From: Planctomycetaceae bacterium | GTDB lineage: Bacteria; Planctomycetota; Planctomycetia; Pirellulales; PALSA-1355 | Assembly: GCA_003153375.1 (NCBI GenBank) | Contig: PLYM01000156.1 | Span: forward strand, 45,183 to 109,182 | Direction: 5' to 3' | Length of the DNA: 64,000 nucleotides | In this document: piece by piece, positions 1 to 9,901 of the stretch | Layout of the letters: each line of letters starts with the position of its first letter | How positions within the stretch are numbered: the first letter of the stretch is position 1 | Notes under the pieces: model-generated | The model's database searches: none | Told to the model about the DNA's origin: nothing | What the model saw: the letters and a program-made list of their open reading frames with translations, nothing else | Translations under genes and position numbers: made by a program

Positions 1-1
1 G

Positions 2-616
2 TTGCTCGTGAGCCGCATTCGCGCGGGCGAGCCGGAAGCGTGGAACGAATTGATCGCGCGCTTCGAGGGCCGGCTGTTGGCTTTTGTCGAGAGCCGCCTG
101 GGGCGCCGTTCGGCTGGCGAGGACGTCGTGCAGGAAACCTTTCTCGGCTTCCTGACCAGCTTGCCGAACTACGAAGACTTGCGTCCGCTGGAGAGTTATC
201 TGTTTTCCATCGCCGCGCACAAGTTGACCGATCACTTGCGTCGCGAGGGGCGCCGGCCGGTGCTTCCGCTGGCCAGCGGCACCAGCGGCGACGACTGGGA
301 GCCTCCGGCCCGGGGCCGCGCGGTGTCGAGCGTGCTGCGCAGCGGCGAGCGACGCGGCCTGGAAGAAGCCGCCATCGAACAGGCCCTGACCGAGCAGATC
401 GACCGCATGCGCAGCCGCGCGGAATGGCAGAAGCTGGCCTGTCTCGAGCTGTTGCTGGTGCGCGGTTGGGCCAATCGCGACGTGGCGACACAGCTCAAGA
501 TGTCGGAGCAGACCGTGGCCAATTTCAAATTCGATTTCCTCGCCCGGCTTCGCACGCTGGTGCGCAAGCAGGGTTTGAACCAGGACGTGTTTCCCGAGTT
601 GCACGAGGCCAGTTAG
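2..616 (+). CDS. ECF-type RNA polymerase sigma factor, 5' end cut by window edge
   Basis: A sigma-70 family factor that would direct core RNA polymerase to a regulon. Region 2 is visible around residues 40-51 (EDVVQETFLGFL), and a region 4 helix-turn-helix around 157-185 (NRDVATQLKMSEQTVANF). A basic, variable linker separates them. The frame is open to the first base of the window and the homologous reading (LVSRIRAGEPEAWNELI) begins immediately, so the true start probably lies a few codons upstream. It is followed 33 nt later by a small protein with a His/Cys motif that may be its anti-sigma partner. Which genes it controls cannot be read from the window. Confidence 0.85.
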   Translation: MLVSRIRAGEPEAWNELIARFEGRLLAFVESRLGRRSAGEDVVQETFLGFLTSLPNYEDLRPLESYLFSIAAHKLTDHLRREGRRPVLPLASGTSGDDWEPPARGRAVSSVLRSGERRGLEEAAIEQALTEQIDRMRSRAEWQKLACLELLLVRGWANRDVATQLKMSEQTVANFKFDFLARLRTLVRKQGLNQDVFPELHEAS

Positions 617-649
617 TTTTTTCGATCCGCTCGGCCAAATTGAATTCTC

Positions 650-1057
650 ATGTCCAAGTCATTCACCGCCACCGATCTCGAAGCGTATTTGGACGAGGCC
701 CTGCCGGCGGCCAGGATGGCTGAAGTCGAGCAGGCGTTGCGAGACGATCGTGAGCTGGCCGCGCAATTGACGACGATCAATGCGCGTCGCGACGCCGGTG
801 TCCATTCGCTGGGCGAAATCTGGCGGCGGCATCGCTTGAGTTGTCCCTCGCGCGAGCGGCTTGGCAGCTACTTGCTGCGGGTGCTCGACCAGGACGAGGC
901 CGGCTACATTCAATTTCATCTGGAAGTCACCGGCTGCCGTATCTGCCTGGCGAATTTCGAAGACCTGAAAAGCCGCCAGACCGACGAGCCCGCCACTGTC
1001 GACAGCCGTCGCAAGAAATACTTCCAGTCGAGCGCTGGCCACCTGCGGCGGCGTTGA
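650..1057 (+). CDS. small zinc-finger-like protein, possible anti-sigma factor
   Basis: A 135-residue soluble protein directly downstream of the ECF sigma gene. The C-terminal half holds H-x5-C-x2-C (HLEVTGCRIC, around residues 93-102), similar to the zinc-binding motif of ZAS anti-sigma factors, although the usual spacing is H-x3-C-x2-C. The N-terminal part (DLEAYLDEALPAARMAEVEQAL) resembles the start of planctomycete anti-sigma-like proteins. There is no membrane segment, so sequestration would be cytoplasmic. The role is inferred from the motif and the gene position only. Confidence 0.7.
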   Translation: MSKSFTATDLEAYLDEALPAARMAEVEQALRDDRELAAQLTTINARRDAGVHSLGEIWRRHRLSCPSRERLGSYLLRVLDQDEAGYIQFHLEVTGCRICLANFEDLKSRQTDEPATVDSRRKKYFQSSAGHLRRR

Positions 1058-1203
1058 TGTCAGGGGGTGGCGCTCCGCTGCGTGCCCCATGTCTGCTTTG
1101 AAGTCCGCCCGATTCGCCCATTCGGCGGCTTGCCCGCGATGTTCTGGCTGGTCAAAATAGGGGTCTTCAACCCCCGCGCCGTCGCACCCCGGATCAGCCC
1201 GCC

Positions 1204-3582
1204 ATGTATCGCGCCGCCATCTTGCTGAATGCCTTCTTGCTGCTCTCCCCCGTTTGCCTGGCCGCCGATCTCACCGGCGCCGTCGTGGTCACGCCCGAGG
1301 GGCTGTCGCGGCAGGAAGAGAAAGCCGTGGCGATGCTGGTTGACGAAGTGCAGAAGCGAACGCAAGTTCGCTGGCAGGTGAAGCACGCCTGGCCGGCGGG
1401 CGATCAACCGGTCGTGGCCGTGGGGCCGGCCGCGTCGCTGGCAAAGTTTGCGGGCAAATTTGCCGACTCGCTGGCGAAGGAGGCGGACCAGGCCGCGACC
1501 AAAGCGCCCGAAGGATTTCGTATTCGCGGTCAGGGATCGCAGGTAGTCATCGCGGGAAATGACGCGCGGGGCGTGCTGTTTGGCATCGGCTATCTGTTGC
1601 GGCACTTGCACTTGAATCCCGGCCGCATCACCGTCGCCGACGAATTGAACATCACGACGGCGCCCAAGTATCCGCTCCGCGGTCATCAGCTTGGCTACCG
1701 ACCCAAGACCAACAGTTACGACGCCTGGGACTTGGCGCAGTGGGAGCAGTACTATCGTGACCTGGCGGTGTTTGGCTGCAATGCGGTGGAATTAATTCCC
1801 CCGCGCAGCGACGACGACGCCACGAGCCCGCATTTTCCGCTGCCGCCGCTGGAGATGATGGTTGGCATGTCGCGGGTGGCCGACGAGTATGGGCTCGACG
1901 TCTGGATCTGGTATCCGGCGATGGACAAGAACTACGGCGATCCCAAGGTCGTTGAGTTCGCGCTGCACGAGTGGGAGGAAGTCTATAAGAAGCTGCCACG
2001 GATCGACGTGATCTTCGTGCCCGGCGGCGATCCGGGCCACACGCAGCCCAAGCATTTGATGGCGCTACTGGAAAAGCAGACGGCGCTACTGCACAAGTAT
2101 CACCCGAAGGCCCAGATGTGGGTCAGCCCGCAGAGCTTCAATAATGCCTGGCTGGCTGAGTTCTACGACATCGTCAAAGCCGAGCCCGAGTGGCTGGGTG
2201 GCATTGTCTTTGGCCCGCAGGTGCGCGTAAGCCTGCCGGAGTTGCGCAAGGCGATTCCAGCTCGCTACCCGATTCGCCACTATCCCGACATCACGCACAG
2301 CCGCCAGTGTCAGTATCCGGTGCCCGATTGGGACGTGGCCCACGCGATGACGTCGGCTCGCGAGTGCATCAATCCGCGCCCCTTGGGCGAGGCCTCGATC
2401 TTTCGCCTGTTGCAGCCCTACACGATTGGCTTTCTCACCTATTCCGAAGGCTGCAACGACGACGTGAACAAGGCGGTTTGGAGCGGCTTGGGCTGGAACC
2501 CCGATGTCCCGGTGGTCGACATCTTGCGCGAGTTCGGCCGCTACTACATCGGCGACTCGTTTGCCGACGATTTTGCCCAAGGGCTGCTGGCGCTGGAGCG
2601 CAATTGGCAGGGCTCGCTGCTGACGAACGAGGGCGTGTATTCGACGCTTGCCCAGTTTCAGGCGATGGAACGACGGGCCCCGCCCGAGACGCTGAAGAAC
2701 TGGCGGTTTCAGCAGGCCGCGTATCGGGCCTACTACGACGCCTATGTGCGGGCCCGGCTGATCTACGAAACCAATCTGGAAGAGCGGGCGCTCGAACAAT
2801 CGCGCGGGGCCGAAAAGACCGGCTCGCTGGCCGCGATGGAACAGGCGGAAAAGATTCTGGACTCGGCCGAAAACCGCGTGGCTACCGACTGGCGCGATCG
2901 CGTGTTTCAACTGGCCGACGACCTGTTCGCCAGCATCAAGATGCAAACCAGCGTGCCCCGCTATAAAGCGATCAGCGTCGATCGCGGCGCAACGCTCGAC
3001 ACGATCGACATCCCGCTCAACAATCGCATATGGCTCAAGGAACGATTCACTGGCTTGCGGAAATTGTCGGTCGAAGCCGAGCGGTTGGCGGGGCTCAGCG
3101 AGATCACCCATTGGACCGATCCCGGGCCGGGCGGTTATTACGATGACCTGGGCAAGCTGGCCAGTCAGCCGCATTTGATTGTCGGCCCCGGCTTCGAGAA
3201 GGACCCGGCGTTTCTGCAATCGTCGCACACCGGGTTCGCTGGTTTTGGTCCCACCCGCAACTCGTGGAAGGACCATGCCGAGTCCATGCTCGACAATCCG
3301 CTGCGGCTGCACTACGACAAGCTCGATCCGACGGCGCGCTACAAGATGCGTATCACGTATGGCGGCGACGCTCCGCAAAAGAAGATTCGCTGCATGGCCA
3401 ACGATACGATCGAAGTGCACCCGCTGATCGCCAAAAAGGTGCCCACCGCGCCGGTCGAGTTTGACATTCCACCAGCCGCGACGGCCGGCGGCGAGTTGAA
3501 TCTGAGTTGGTTCCGCGAACCGAACCTGGGCGACAACGGCCGTGGCTGCCAGGTCTCGGAAATCTGGCTGATCAAGAAGTGA
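1204..3582 (+). CDS. exported glycoside hydrolase-like protein with GH20-type N-terminal domain
   Basis: A 792-residue protein with a signal peptide (residues 1-20, ending PVCLA). Residues about 24-150 resemble the zincin-like domain that precedes the catalytic barrel in beta-hexosaminidases and alpha-glucuronidases (GNDARGVLFGIGYLLRHL). Residues about 160-480 look like a (beta/alpha)8 barrel (YRDLAVFGCNAVELIPP, VDVWIWYP-type strands, FVPGGDPGH). The C-terminal 250 residues look like an accessory beta domain. It probably acts in the periplasm on polysaccharide. The substrate cannot be assigned and the catalytic acids were not identified with certainty. No clear Shine-Dalgarno precedes the ATG, but the signal peptide supports this start. 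Confidence 0.75.
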   Translation: MYRAAILLNAFLLLSPVCLAADLTGAVVVTPEGLSRQEEKAVAMLVDEVQKRTQVRWQVKHAWPAGDQPVVAVGPAASLAKFAGKFADSLAKEADQAATKAPEGFRIRGQGSQVVIAGNDARGVLFGIGYLLRHLHLNPGRITVADELNITTAPKYPLRGHQLGYRPKTNSYDAWDLAQWEQYYRDLAVFGCNAVELIPPRSDDDATSPHFPLPPLEMMVGMSRVADEYGLDVWIWYPAMDKNYGDPKVVEFALHEWEEVYKKLPRIDVIFVPGGDPGHTQPKHLMALLEKQTALLHKYHPKAQMWVSPQSFNNAWLAEFYDIVKAEPEWLGGIVFGPQVRVSLPELRKAIPARYPIRHYPDITHSRQCQYPVPDWDVAHAMTSARECINPRPLGEASIFRLLQPYTIGFLTYSEGCNDDVNKAVWSGLGWNPDVPVVDILREFGRYYIGDSFADDFAQGLLALERNWQGSLLTNEGVYSTLAQFQAMERRAPPETLKNWRFQQAAYRAYYDAYVRARLIYETNLEERALEQSRGAEKTGSLAAMEQAEKILDSAENRVATDWRDRVFQLADDLFASIKMQTSVPRYKAISVDRGATLDTIDIPLNNRIWLKERFTGLRKLSVEAERLAGLSEITHWTDPGPGGYYDDLGKLASQPHLIVGPGFEKDPAFLQSSHTGFAGFGPTRNSWKDHAESMLDNPLRLHYDKLDPTARYKMRITYGGDAPQKKIRCMANDTIEVHPLIAKKVPTAPVEFDIPPAATAGGELNLSWFREPNLGDNGRGCQVSEIWLIKK

Positions 3583-3640
3583 TTCGCTTGGCGCATCGGA
3601 TCGGCCCCAGAGACGTATCATGACATCAGGAGCAAACACG

Positions 3641-4981
3641 ATGAAAGTGTTGATGGTGTGCGCGGCGTTGTGCGCTTTGCCGGCGACGGTGTTGGCGGCG
3701 AGCGATTTGCGGGTCGGGGCAGCAGCCGTCAATCTCGTAGCCGACGATTCGATGGTCGTTGGCGGCGGCATCGGGCCAGGCAAGGCCACGGGCCAGGAGG
3801 GCGAGTTGCGAGCCGTGGCCGTGGTGCTCGAAAAGCCAGGCAGTCCGAAAGTTGCCATCGTGGCCTGCGACGTGCTCTTTCTGACACGCGATTTTGTCGA
3901 CGCGGCCTTGGCGCAGATCGCAAAGTCGACCGGCATCCAGCCCGATCATGTGCTGGCCAATGCCACGCACACGCATCACGCGCCATCGACGGGCACGATC
4001 CATGGCTATCAGCGCGACGAAGCGTTTACGCACCGGGTACAAGATGCGATCGTCCAATCGGTCGAGCAGGCCAACAGCCGCCTGGAGGGGGGCGATTGCG
4101 AGTTTCTGTATAAGCTGGGCGAAGAGAACACCGTGGGCGCTAACAGCCGCGTGCTGTTGTCGGATAACACAATCTGGTGGACCGGCCCGCTCAACGATCC
4201 TCTCCGCCACACGGGTCCGTTCGATCCCCAATTGCCGGTACTGGCCTTCCGCACACCCGAGCAAAAGCTACGGGCCCTGATCTATAACCACTCGACCCAC
4301 ACGATCGGGGCCCGCAATCCGGGCGTGCGCTCGCCGAGCTTCTATGGCCTGGCCGCGCAGGAACTCGAATCGCAGTTGGGTTGCACGGTCGAGTTTCTGG
4401 AAGGCGCCTCGGGTTCGACACACAACATTACCGGCGTGACGCCCGACGAGGCGGTGCGGCGGATGAAGAAGGCGATCACCGAGGCCCTGGCCGAAGCCCA
4501 GCGGCACGAAGTCACGAAGTTAGTGTCAATCAAACGGACGTTCGAGTTCAAGGTCCGCACGTTCGACGAGTCGGTCGAAGACGAGAAGGTGTCGAGCTAC
4601 TGCCGCAAGCGCATTCCCCAGGGAGCCGACGGCGTGATCGACGTCTTTCGCAACATGCGGCGCGTGCTCAAGGGCGAACAGGGCAAAACGCGCGAGACGT
4701 TCCTGCAGGCCATCTTGATCGGCGACGTGGCCGTCGTGGGCGTTCCGGCCGAATACTTCACGATCTTTGGGGTCGACATCAAGAAGCGTTCGCCGTTCCC
4801 CAACACGGTCGTGGCCGAGCTGGCCAATGATTGGATCGGCTATCTGCCCAACCGCGAAGGCCACCAGCTCGGCGGCTATCAAACCTGGATGGGGCTGCAC
4901 AGTTATGCCGAAGTTGGCACCGGTGAGCGTGTGACCGATACGATCGTCGAGATGCTGAACGAACTGGCCGCCCAGAAATAG
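3641..4981 (+). CDS. neutral/alkaline ceramidase-like exported hydrolase
   Basis: A 446-residue protein related to the N-terminal domain of neutral/alkaline non-lysosomal ceramidases, zinc amidases that cleave N-acyl sphingosine. Histidine motifs typical of the metal site are present: NATHTHHAPS near residues 106-115 and YNHSTHTIG near 215. The ATG at 3641 is preferred over the one at 3620 because AGGAG lies 8 nt before it and it begins directly with a signal peptide (ending TVLAA). Planctomycetes have many members of this family and their substrates are mostly unknown, so 'ceramidase' is a fold label. It sits 58 nt after the glycosidase and 4 nt before the next gene, which suggests one transcript. 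Confidence 0.85.
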   Translation: MKVLMVCAALCALPATVLAASDLRVGAAAVNLVADDSMVVGGGIGPGKATGQEGELRAVAVVLEKPGSPKVAIVACDVLFLTRDFVDAALAQIAKSTGIQPDHVLANATHTHHAPSTGTIHGYQRDEAFTHRVQDAIVQSVEQANSRLEGGDCEFLYKLGEENTVGANSRVLLSDNTIWWTGPLNDPLRHTGPFDPQLPVLAFRTPEQKLRALIYNHSTHTIGARNPGVRSPSFYGLAAQELESQLGCTVEFLEGASGSTHNITGVTPDEAVRRMKKAITEALAEAQRHEVTKLVSIKRTFEFKVRTFDESVEDEKVSSYCRKRIPQGADGVIDVFRNMRRVLKGEQGKTRETFLQAILIGDVAVVGVPAEYFTIFGVDIKKRSPFPNTVVAELANDWIGYLPNREGHQLGGYQTWMGLHSYAEVGTGERVTDTIVEMLNELAAQK

Positions 4982-4985
4982 CCCG

Positions 4986-7943
4986 ATGCGCTGCGACTTG
5001 CGACAATCCCTCGAAAGGTCATTGGCGACGCTGTTCGCCGCGGCGGCAATCGTGATCGTGGGCTTATCGCAAGACTCGCGGGCAGCAGAAACTCCCCGCG
5101 AAACGCCTCTCTCGCCGGCGGACGAACTGGCAACGTTTCAGTTGGCCGATCCACGACTGACCGTGGAACTGGTGGCCAGCGAGCCCGAGTTGGACAGCCC
5201 CGTGGCCGTGTCGTGGGATGCCGACGGAAAGCTGTACGTCGCCGAGATGATCGACTATCCGGTCGGTCCAACCTCCGGCCGGGTGCGGCTTTTGGAAGAT
5301 CGCGACGGGGACGGCCGTTATGAGCACGCCAGCGTGTTTGCCGCTGGATTGAATTTTCCGAACGGTGTGCTGGCCGCGCGCGGCGGCGTGTTCGTCACGG
5401 CCGCGCCCGACATCTTGTTTCTCAAGGACAACGACGGCGACGGCCAAGCCGATGAGAAGCGAGTCGTCTTCACCGGATTCGGCGAGGGCAATCAACAGCT
5501 TCGAGCCAATGGGCTGACGTGGGGTTTGGACAATTGGATCTACGGCGCCAATGGCCGCAGCGACGGCAACGTGCGTCGACCAACCGATCCACCGGAAAAG
5601 GCCGTCTCGATTCGCACCCGCGACTTTCGTTTTCGTCCCGACGGCAGCCAGTTCGAGGCCACGAGCGGCCAGAGCCAGTTTGGCCAAGCCCACGACGATT
5701 GGGGCAACCGGTTCTTGTCGTGGAACACGATCCCGATTCGCCAGGCCCTGTTCGACCAGGCGTTTCTCGATCGCAATCCGCGGCTGAGCGGTTTCGGAGT
5801 TCGCGACCTGGCCGACGAGTTGGATACCGGGCAGGTGTTTCCGCTCAGCCCGCGTCCGCAGACGTTCAATCGCGAACGGACTGACTTTTATAACGCGCTC
5901 TGCGGACTGACGATTTTTCGCGGCGACGCCCTGGGGCCTGACTACGTCGGCAATGCCCTGGTGGGAGAGTCGCTGACCAACCTGGTGCATCGCCGCGTGC
6001 TCACGCCCGAAGGGCCGACCTTCATCTCACGGCGCGGCGAACACAATCGCGAGTTCCTGGCTGCCAAGGATTCCTGGTTTCATCCGGTGTACATGGCCAC
6101 TGGGCCGGACGGCGCACTCTACATCGTCGACTTCTATCGCCGCTGGGTCGAACACCCGGCCTTCGTGGCCGAATCGCTCCGCCCGGGCGTCGACTTTCGC
6201 AAAGGGGCAGGGCACGGGCGACTGTGGAAGGTCAGCCGTCGCGAGAACACCTGGCCGCCGCGTCCCACACCGCGCATGAGCCGTGAGACAACGGTCGAAC
6301 TGGTCAAACATCTCGAGTCGCCCAACGGATGGCGGCGCGACACCGCCCAGCGACTGCTGGTCGAGCGGCAGGATCCGGCCGCCGTGACGTTGCTGCGCGG
6401 GTTGCGCACCAGCCGCTCGACGCTCGCCCGGCTGCACGCGCTGTGTACCTTGGACGCTTTCGGCCAGGTGGATGAAGGCACGCTGCTGCGCGCTCTCGAC
6501 GAAGGTGAGGTGCGGCTGCGCGCCTTCGCCTTGCGATCTGCCGGCGGACAATTGGCCGCCTCGCCCCGCTTGCGCGCTTCGGTGATGCGGGCCGCTGACT
6601 TTCCCTCGTCGCTGTTGCGATTCCAAGTGGCGCTGTCGCTGGGGGCCATGGACGGGCCTGAGAAAATCGCCATGCTGGCCAAGCTGGCCAACCTCGAAGT
6701 TCGCGATTCATTGATTCCACTGGCGATTGTCGGCGGCCTGGGGCGCGATGTCAGTGGATTTCTCAAGCAGTTGACCGCTGGTGCTCCCAACTGGCGGCAC
6801 AAGCCCACGGCGGAGCAGATGCGGTTCTTGTCGCAGGTAGCCGAGGGCGCCGGAGGGGACAATCAGCAGATCGATGCGTGTCTGGCGCTCATCGCATCCA
6901 CGAATGCACAGGTCGTCGGGCCCGGCGACCTGGCGATTCTGGCCGGGCTCGCTCAGGGACTCGCGGACATCGGGCAATCCCCCCGCGTTTTGCTCGATGC
7001 CAGCGGGCCGGCAAAGTCGCGCGTGGCGACTGTGCGCACGCTGCTGGCCGCGGCCCGCCGCATCGCGGTGACTGACGTACAACTGCTCGCGCATCGGCTG
7101 ACGGCGATCGACGTCTTGGGCCAACTCGACGCGGGCAGTGGCCCGATCCTGCTTGCTCTGCTCGATGCCGGTAATGTTCAGGAATTGCAGTCGGCCGCCG
7201 CGACCGCGTTAGGGCATGCCGACGGGCAAACGGCCGCGGCCATGTTCAAGGCGTGGCCGCAACTCACGACGACGACGCGCCGCACGTTGGTTTCCTCCGC
7301 CTTGCGTTCGAGCGTCACGACGGCCGCCCTCGTCGACGCGATGGAAGCCGACGAGATTCTGCCCCGCGAACTCGAGACCAGCGCCCGCGACGGCCTGCTC
7401 GTCGTGCGCGATCCGGCTTTGCAGGCCCGCATCAAACCGCTTGTGCAGGCCGGCGCCGCAGCTGAGGATCGCCAGGCGATCGTCGACCGGTTCGCCCCGC
7501 TGGCCAAAGGCGACGGCGATCGGCAGCGTGGCGCCGCGGTGTTCGAAAAGCAGTGTTCGATTTGCCACAGCGTGCAGGGACGTGGCCAACGCGTGGGACC
7601 CGATCTATCGGGCATCGGCGCCCGGCCGAAGGAGACGCTGCTGGTCGACCTGTTCGATCCCAGCCGGCAGGTGCCTGGTGAATATGTTGCTTATACGCTC
7701 GTGACCCGCCAAGGCCAGGTCCTCACCGGGCTCGTCATTTCTGAAACAGCTGGCAGCGTCACCCTCAGACGGGCCGAGGGGGCACAGGACGTCGTCCTGC
7801 GCGATCAGGTCGAAGAATTGCGGCGGACCGGCAAATCGCTCATGCCCGAGGGATTGGAACAAAGCTTGAGCGAAGAGAACGTGGCCGACCTGTTGGCCTT
7901 TCTGGCCCTGCCCGACGCGCGGCTGTTTTCGCAGCCGAAATAG
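4986..7943 (+). CDS. PVC-type membrane-bound dehydrogenase with C-terminal cytochrome c
   Basis: A 985-residue exported protein with a hydrophobic N-terminus near residues 14-27. Residues about 60-420 form the glucose/sorbosone-dehydrogenase-like beta-propeller (repeated short D-x-D-G-D blocks such as RDGDG and NDGDG). Residues about 430-820 are HEAT-like helical repeats. The C-terminal part is a class I cytochrome c with one haem site, CSICH near residue 857, and a distal methionine candidate in KSLMPEGL. This three-part architecture is characteristic of Planctomycetes and Verrucomicrobia. It probably oxidises a sugar or alcohol in the periplasm and passes electrons to the bound haem. The substrate is unknown. 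Confidence 0.9.
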   Translation: MRCDLRQSLERSLATLFAAAAIVIVGLSQDSRAAETPRETPLSPADELATFQLADPRLTVELVASEPELDSPVAVSWDADGKLYVAEMIDYPVGPTSGRVRLLEDRDGDGRYEHASVFAAGLNFPNGVLAARGGVFVTAAPDILFLKDNDGDGQADEKRVVFTGFGEGNQQLRANGLTWGLDNWIYGANGRSDGNVRRPTDPPEKAVSIRTRDFRFRPDGSQFEATSGQSQFGQAHDDWGNRFLSWNTIPIRQALFDQAFLDRNPRLSGFGVRDLADELDTGQVFPLSPRPQTFNRERTDFYNALCGLTIFRGDALGPDYVGNALVGESLTNLVHRRVLTPEGPTFISRRGEHNREFLAAKDSWFHPVYMATGPDGALYIVDFYRRWVEHPAFVAESLRPGVDFRKGAGHGRLWKVSRRENTWPPRPTPRMSRETTVELVKHLESPNGWRRDTAQRLLVERQDPAAVTLLRGLRTSRSTLARLHALCTLDAFGQVDEGTLLRALDEGEVRLRAFALRSAGGQLAASPRLRASVMRAADFPSSLLRFQVALSLGAMDGPEKIAMLAKLANLEVRDSLIPLAIVGGLGRDVSGFLKQLTAGAPNWRHKPTAEQMRFLSQVAEGAGGDNQQIDACLALIASTNAQVVGPGDLAILAGLAQGLADIGQSPRVLLDASGPAKSRVATVRTLLAAARRIAVTDVQLLAHRLTAIDVLGQLDAGSGPILLALLDAGNVQELQSAAATALGHADGQTAAAMFKAWPQLTTTTRRTLVSSALRSSVTTAALVDAMEADEILPRELETSARDGLLVVRDPALQARIKPLVQAGAAAEDRQAIVDRFAPLAKGDGDRQRGAAVFEKQCSICHSVQGRGQRVGPDLSGIGARPKETLLVDLFDPSRQVPGEYVAYTLVTRQGQVLTGLVISETAGSVTLRRAEGAQDVVLRDQVEELRRTGKSLMPEGLEQSLSEENVADLLAFLALPDARLFSQPK

Positions 7944-8123
7944 CGGCTCGGCGAGTCGTGACGGCGCGCCGCGCGCGATTGTAGCGATTGTAACGCCGAT
8001 AGCGGGCTTTAATTTTGCGGAATTAGTCCAAAGCGACCGGCGGGGGTCTGGATTCATAACCTATCATTCGGTACACCTCGTGATGTGCTGCATTCGCAGA
8101 CGGACAACTGGGAGATGACAACA

Positions 8124-8507
8124 ATGTTGAGCCACTGGGCCGCGGTGTTCTTTGCGCTCGCCACGACGGCAGGCACGGGCGGCAAGGAAGTCACATCCTT
8201 AGCGAATGGCCAATTGGCCGCCGGGCGGAACTTCGAAATTCAGACCGCGGATCACATTTTCCGCGGCCAGATGATCGATCCGGCCAAGGGCGAGTGCCAG
8301 ATGGCCGTCTCGACCGATGGCCACTCGTTCGGCTCGTCGCGGACCGTCTATCTTCTGGGCGCCACCGCCGGCCGCCAGGAAAACCAACTGTTCGTCGTGA
8401 TGCGCGAGGTGCGCGTCGGCATGCGCATGGAGTTGGGCCTGGGCGACCTGGAACATCGTCATCGCCATATCACGGGCGAAGTTACTTCGATCGTTCTGGG
8501 CGATTGA
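8124..8507 (+). CDS. small exported protein of unknown function
   Basis: A 127-residue protein starting at the ATG with GGAG 9 nt upstream (8111-8114). In-frame ATGs at 8085 and 8115 lack such a site. The N-terminus is a short hydrophobic signal-like segment (MLSHWAAVFFALATTAGTGG). The rest is predicted beta-rich, with alternating hydrophobic residues and a His-rich patch near the C-terminus (LEHRHRHITG). No family was recognised. It lies 180 nt after the dehydrogenase and converges with the cysteine desulfurase gene. Confidence 0.65.
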   Translation: MLSHWAAVFFALATTAGTGGKEVTSLANGQLAAGRNFEIQTADHIFRGQMIDPAKGECQMAVSTDGHSFGSSRTVYLLGATAGRQENQLFVVMREVRVGMRMELGLGDLEHRHRHITGEVTSIVLGD

Positions 8508-8539
8508 ACGGCTCACGCCCGGCGACGCGGTTGTGACGC

Positions 8540-9727
8540 CTAATGCGCCGCGCTGGAGCGACTCACACCAGCCAGACGGTTCGCCGCGCCTACGATCCGC
8601 TCGATGGCCTCGTCGACGTCTTCGACCGTGGTTGTAGCACCCAGGCTGAAGCGAAGCGAGCTGGCTAGTATGGCCTCGGAGCAGCCCATCGTCCTCAACA
8701 CGCTGGAGGGCTCGCTCGAGCCGCTGGCACAGGCCGAGCCGGTTGAGCAGGCCACGCCGGCCAGATCCAGGGCCATCAGCAACGCTTGCCGGTCGATGCC
8801 CACAAAGGCCACGTTCGAGGTTTGCGGCAGGCGATCGGCCGCGCCGCCGTTGACGATCAGTTGCCCGGCGAAACCGGCCGCCAGTCCCGCTTCCAGCCGG
8901 TCGCGCAGCGCTCGCATGCGTGAGGTGCGTTCGGCGCCCTCGCGCTCCCAGGCGGCTAGCGCCGTATGGAATCCGACCGCCAGGGCGACCGATTCGGTGC
9001 CGGGCCGCAAGCCAGACTGCTGAAAGCCGCCAAAGAACAGCGGCGGCAGTTCGACGTCGTGGCGCAAGATCAGGGCACCCGTGCCCAGCGGTCCATGGAA
9101 CTTGTGCGGGGCCACGGCGAGCGAGCTGGCGCCCAGCGCCGCGAAATCGACCGGCAGTTTGCCCGCCATTTGCACCGCGTCGGTGTGCAAGGGCACGCCC
9201 AGCGCGCGGCAGAGACGGGCGATCTCAGCGACGGGCTGCACGACGCCTGTTTCGTTATTGGCGAGCATCACGCTGACAAATCGGGTTCGCCCGCTGAGCC
9301 ATGCGTCGAGTGGCGTCAGATCGACCACGCCGTCGGATGCTGCGCTCAGGCGATGGATCGTCCAGCCGCGGCGCTCCAGATACTCGACTGGCCCGGACAC
9401 GCTGGGGTGCTCGATGCCGGAAACAATGGCCTCACCAGGCACCGCGGCCGGATCGAGAGCCGCGGCCAGACCCAGCAGCGCGAGACTGTTGGCTTCGGTG
9501 CCGCCGCTGGTGAAGACAACTCGGTGGGGCTGTCTCCCTGAAAGCCGTGCTCCGAGCAAGTGGCCAATCGCGTCGCGAGCGTGCTCGAGCGTTTGCCGCG
9601 CGCGGCGGCCGATCTGATGTTGGCTGGCCGGGTTGCCGAACTGACCGGTTTGGCATTCGGCCATGGCGCGCGCAACTTCAGGGAGCAGCGTCGTCGTCGC
9701 ATTGTGGTCCAGATAGATGACACGCAT
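8540..9727 (-). CDS. cysteine desulfurase (NifS/IscS family)
   Basis: A PLP enzyme that removes sulfur from L-cysteine as an enzyme-bound persulfide, for Fe-S clusters and thio-modified tRNA. The full class V aminotransferase fold is present in 395 residues: HNATT at 8-12, the cofactor-stacking His107 (EHPSVS), HTDAVQ at 181-186, the PLP lysine K209 in APHKFHG, and the active-site loop CSTGSACASGSSEPS, where C333 matches the catalytic cysteine position. The long mobile loop is of the NifS/IscS (group I) type. It stands alone without an adjacent iscU or nifU, so the symbol is left open. Confidence 0.95.
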   Translation of the reverse strand: MRVIYLDHNATTTLLPEVARAMAECQTGQFGNPASQHQIGRRARQTLEHARDAIGHLLGARLSGRQPHRVVFTSGGTEANSLALLGLAAALDPAAVPGEAIVSGIEHPSVSGPVEYLERRGWTIHRLSAASDGVVDLTPLDAWLSGRTRFVSVMLANNETGVVQPVAEIARLCRALGVPLHTDAVQMAGKLPVDFAALGASSLAVAPHKFHGPLGTGALILRHDVELPPLFFGGFQQSGLRPGTESVALAVGFHTALAAWEREGAERTSRMRALRDRLEAGLAAGFAGQLIVNGGAADRLPQTSNVAFVGIDRQALLMALDLAGVACSTGSACASGSSEPSSVLRTMGCSEAILASSLRFSLGATTTVEDVDEAIERIVGAANRLAGVSRSSAAH

Positions 9728-9901
9728 GGCGGGATCATTCGGTGGCGGCGGGAAGCCTGGTCGTGCTGGAGCAATTTTACCAAGCCACGGCCTCGCACTG
9801 GGTCCCTTGGGACTAAATCGCCGGAAAATCGTGCCCCGCGGCGATCGCCGGCGGCCGCTCGGCTATTATGGAAGGCGAGCCCCAAGCTGGGAGTGGCCGA
9901 G

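Noticed and set aside
2086..3936. A 616-codon antisense frame opposite the GH20-like gene
   Set aside because: No start signals or domains. The sense strand carries a signal peptide and family motifs.
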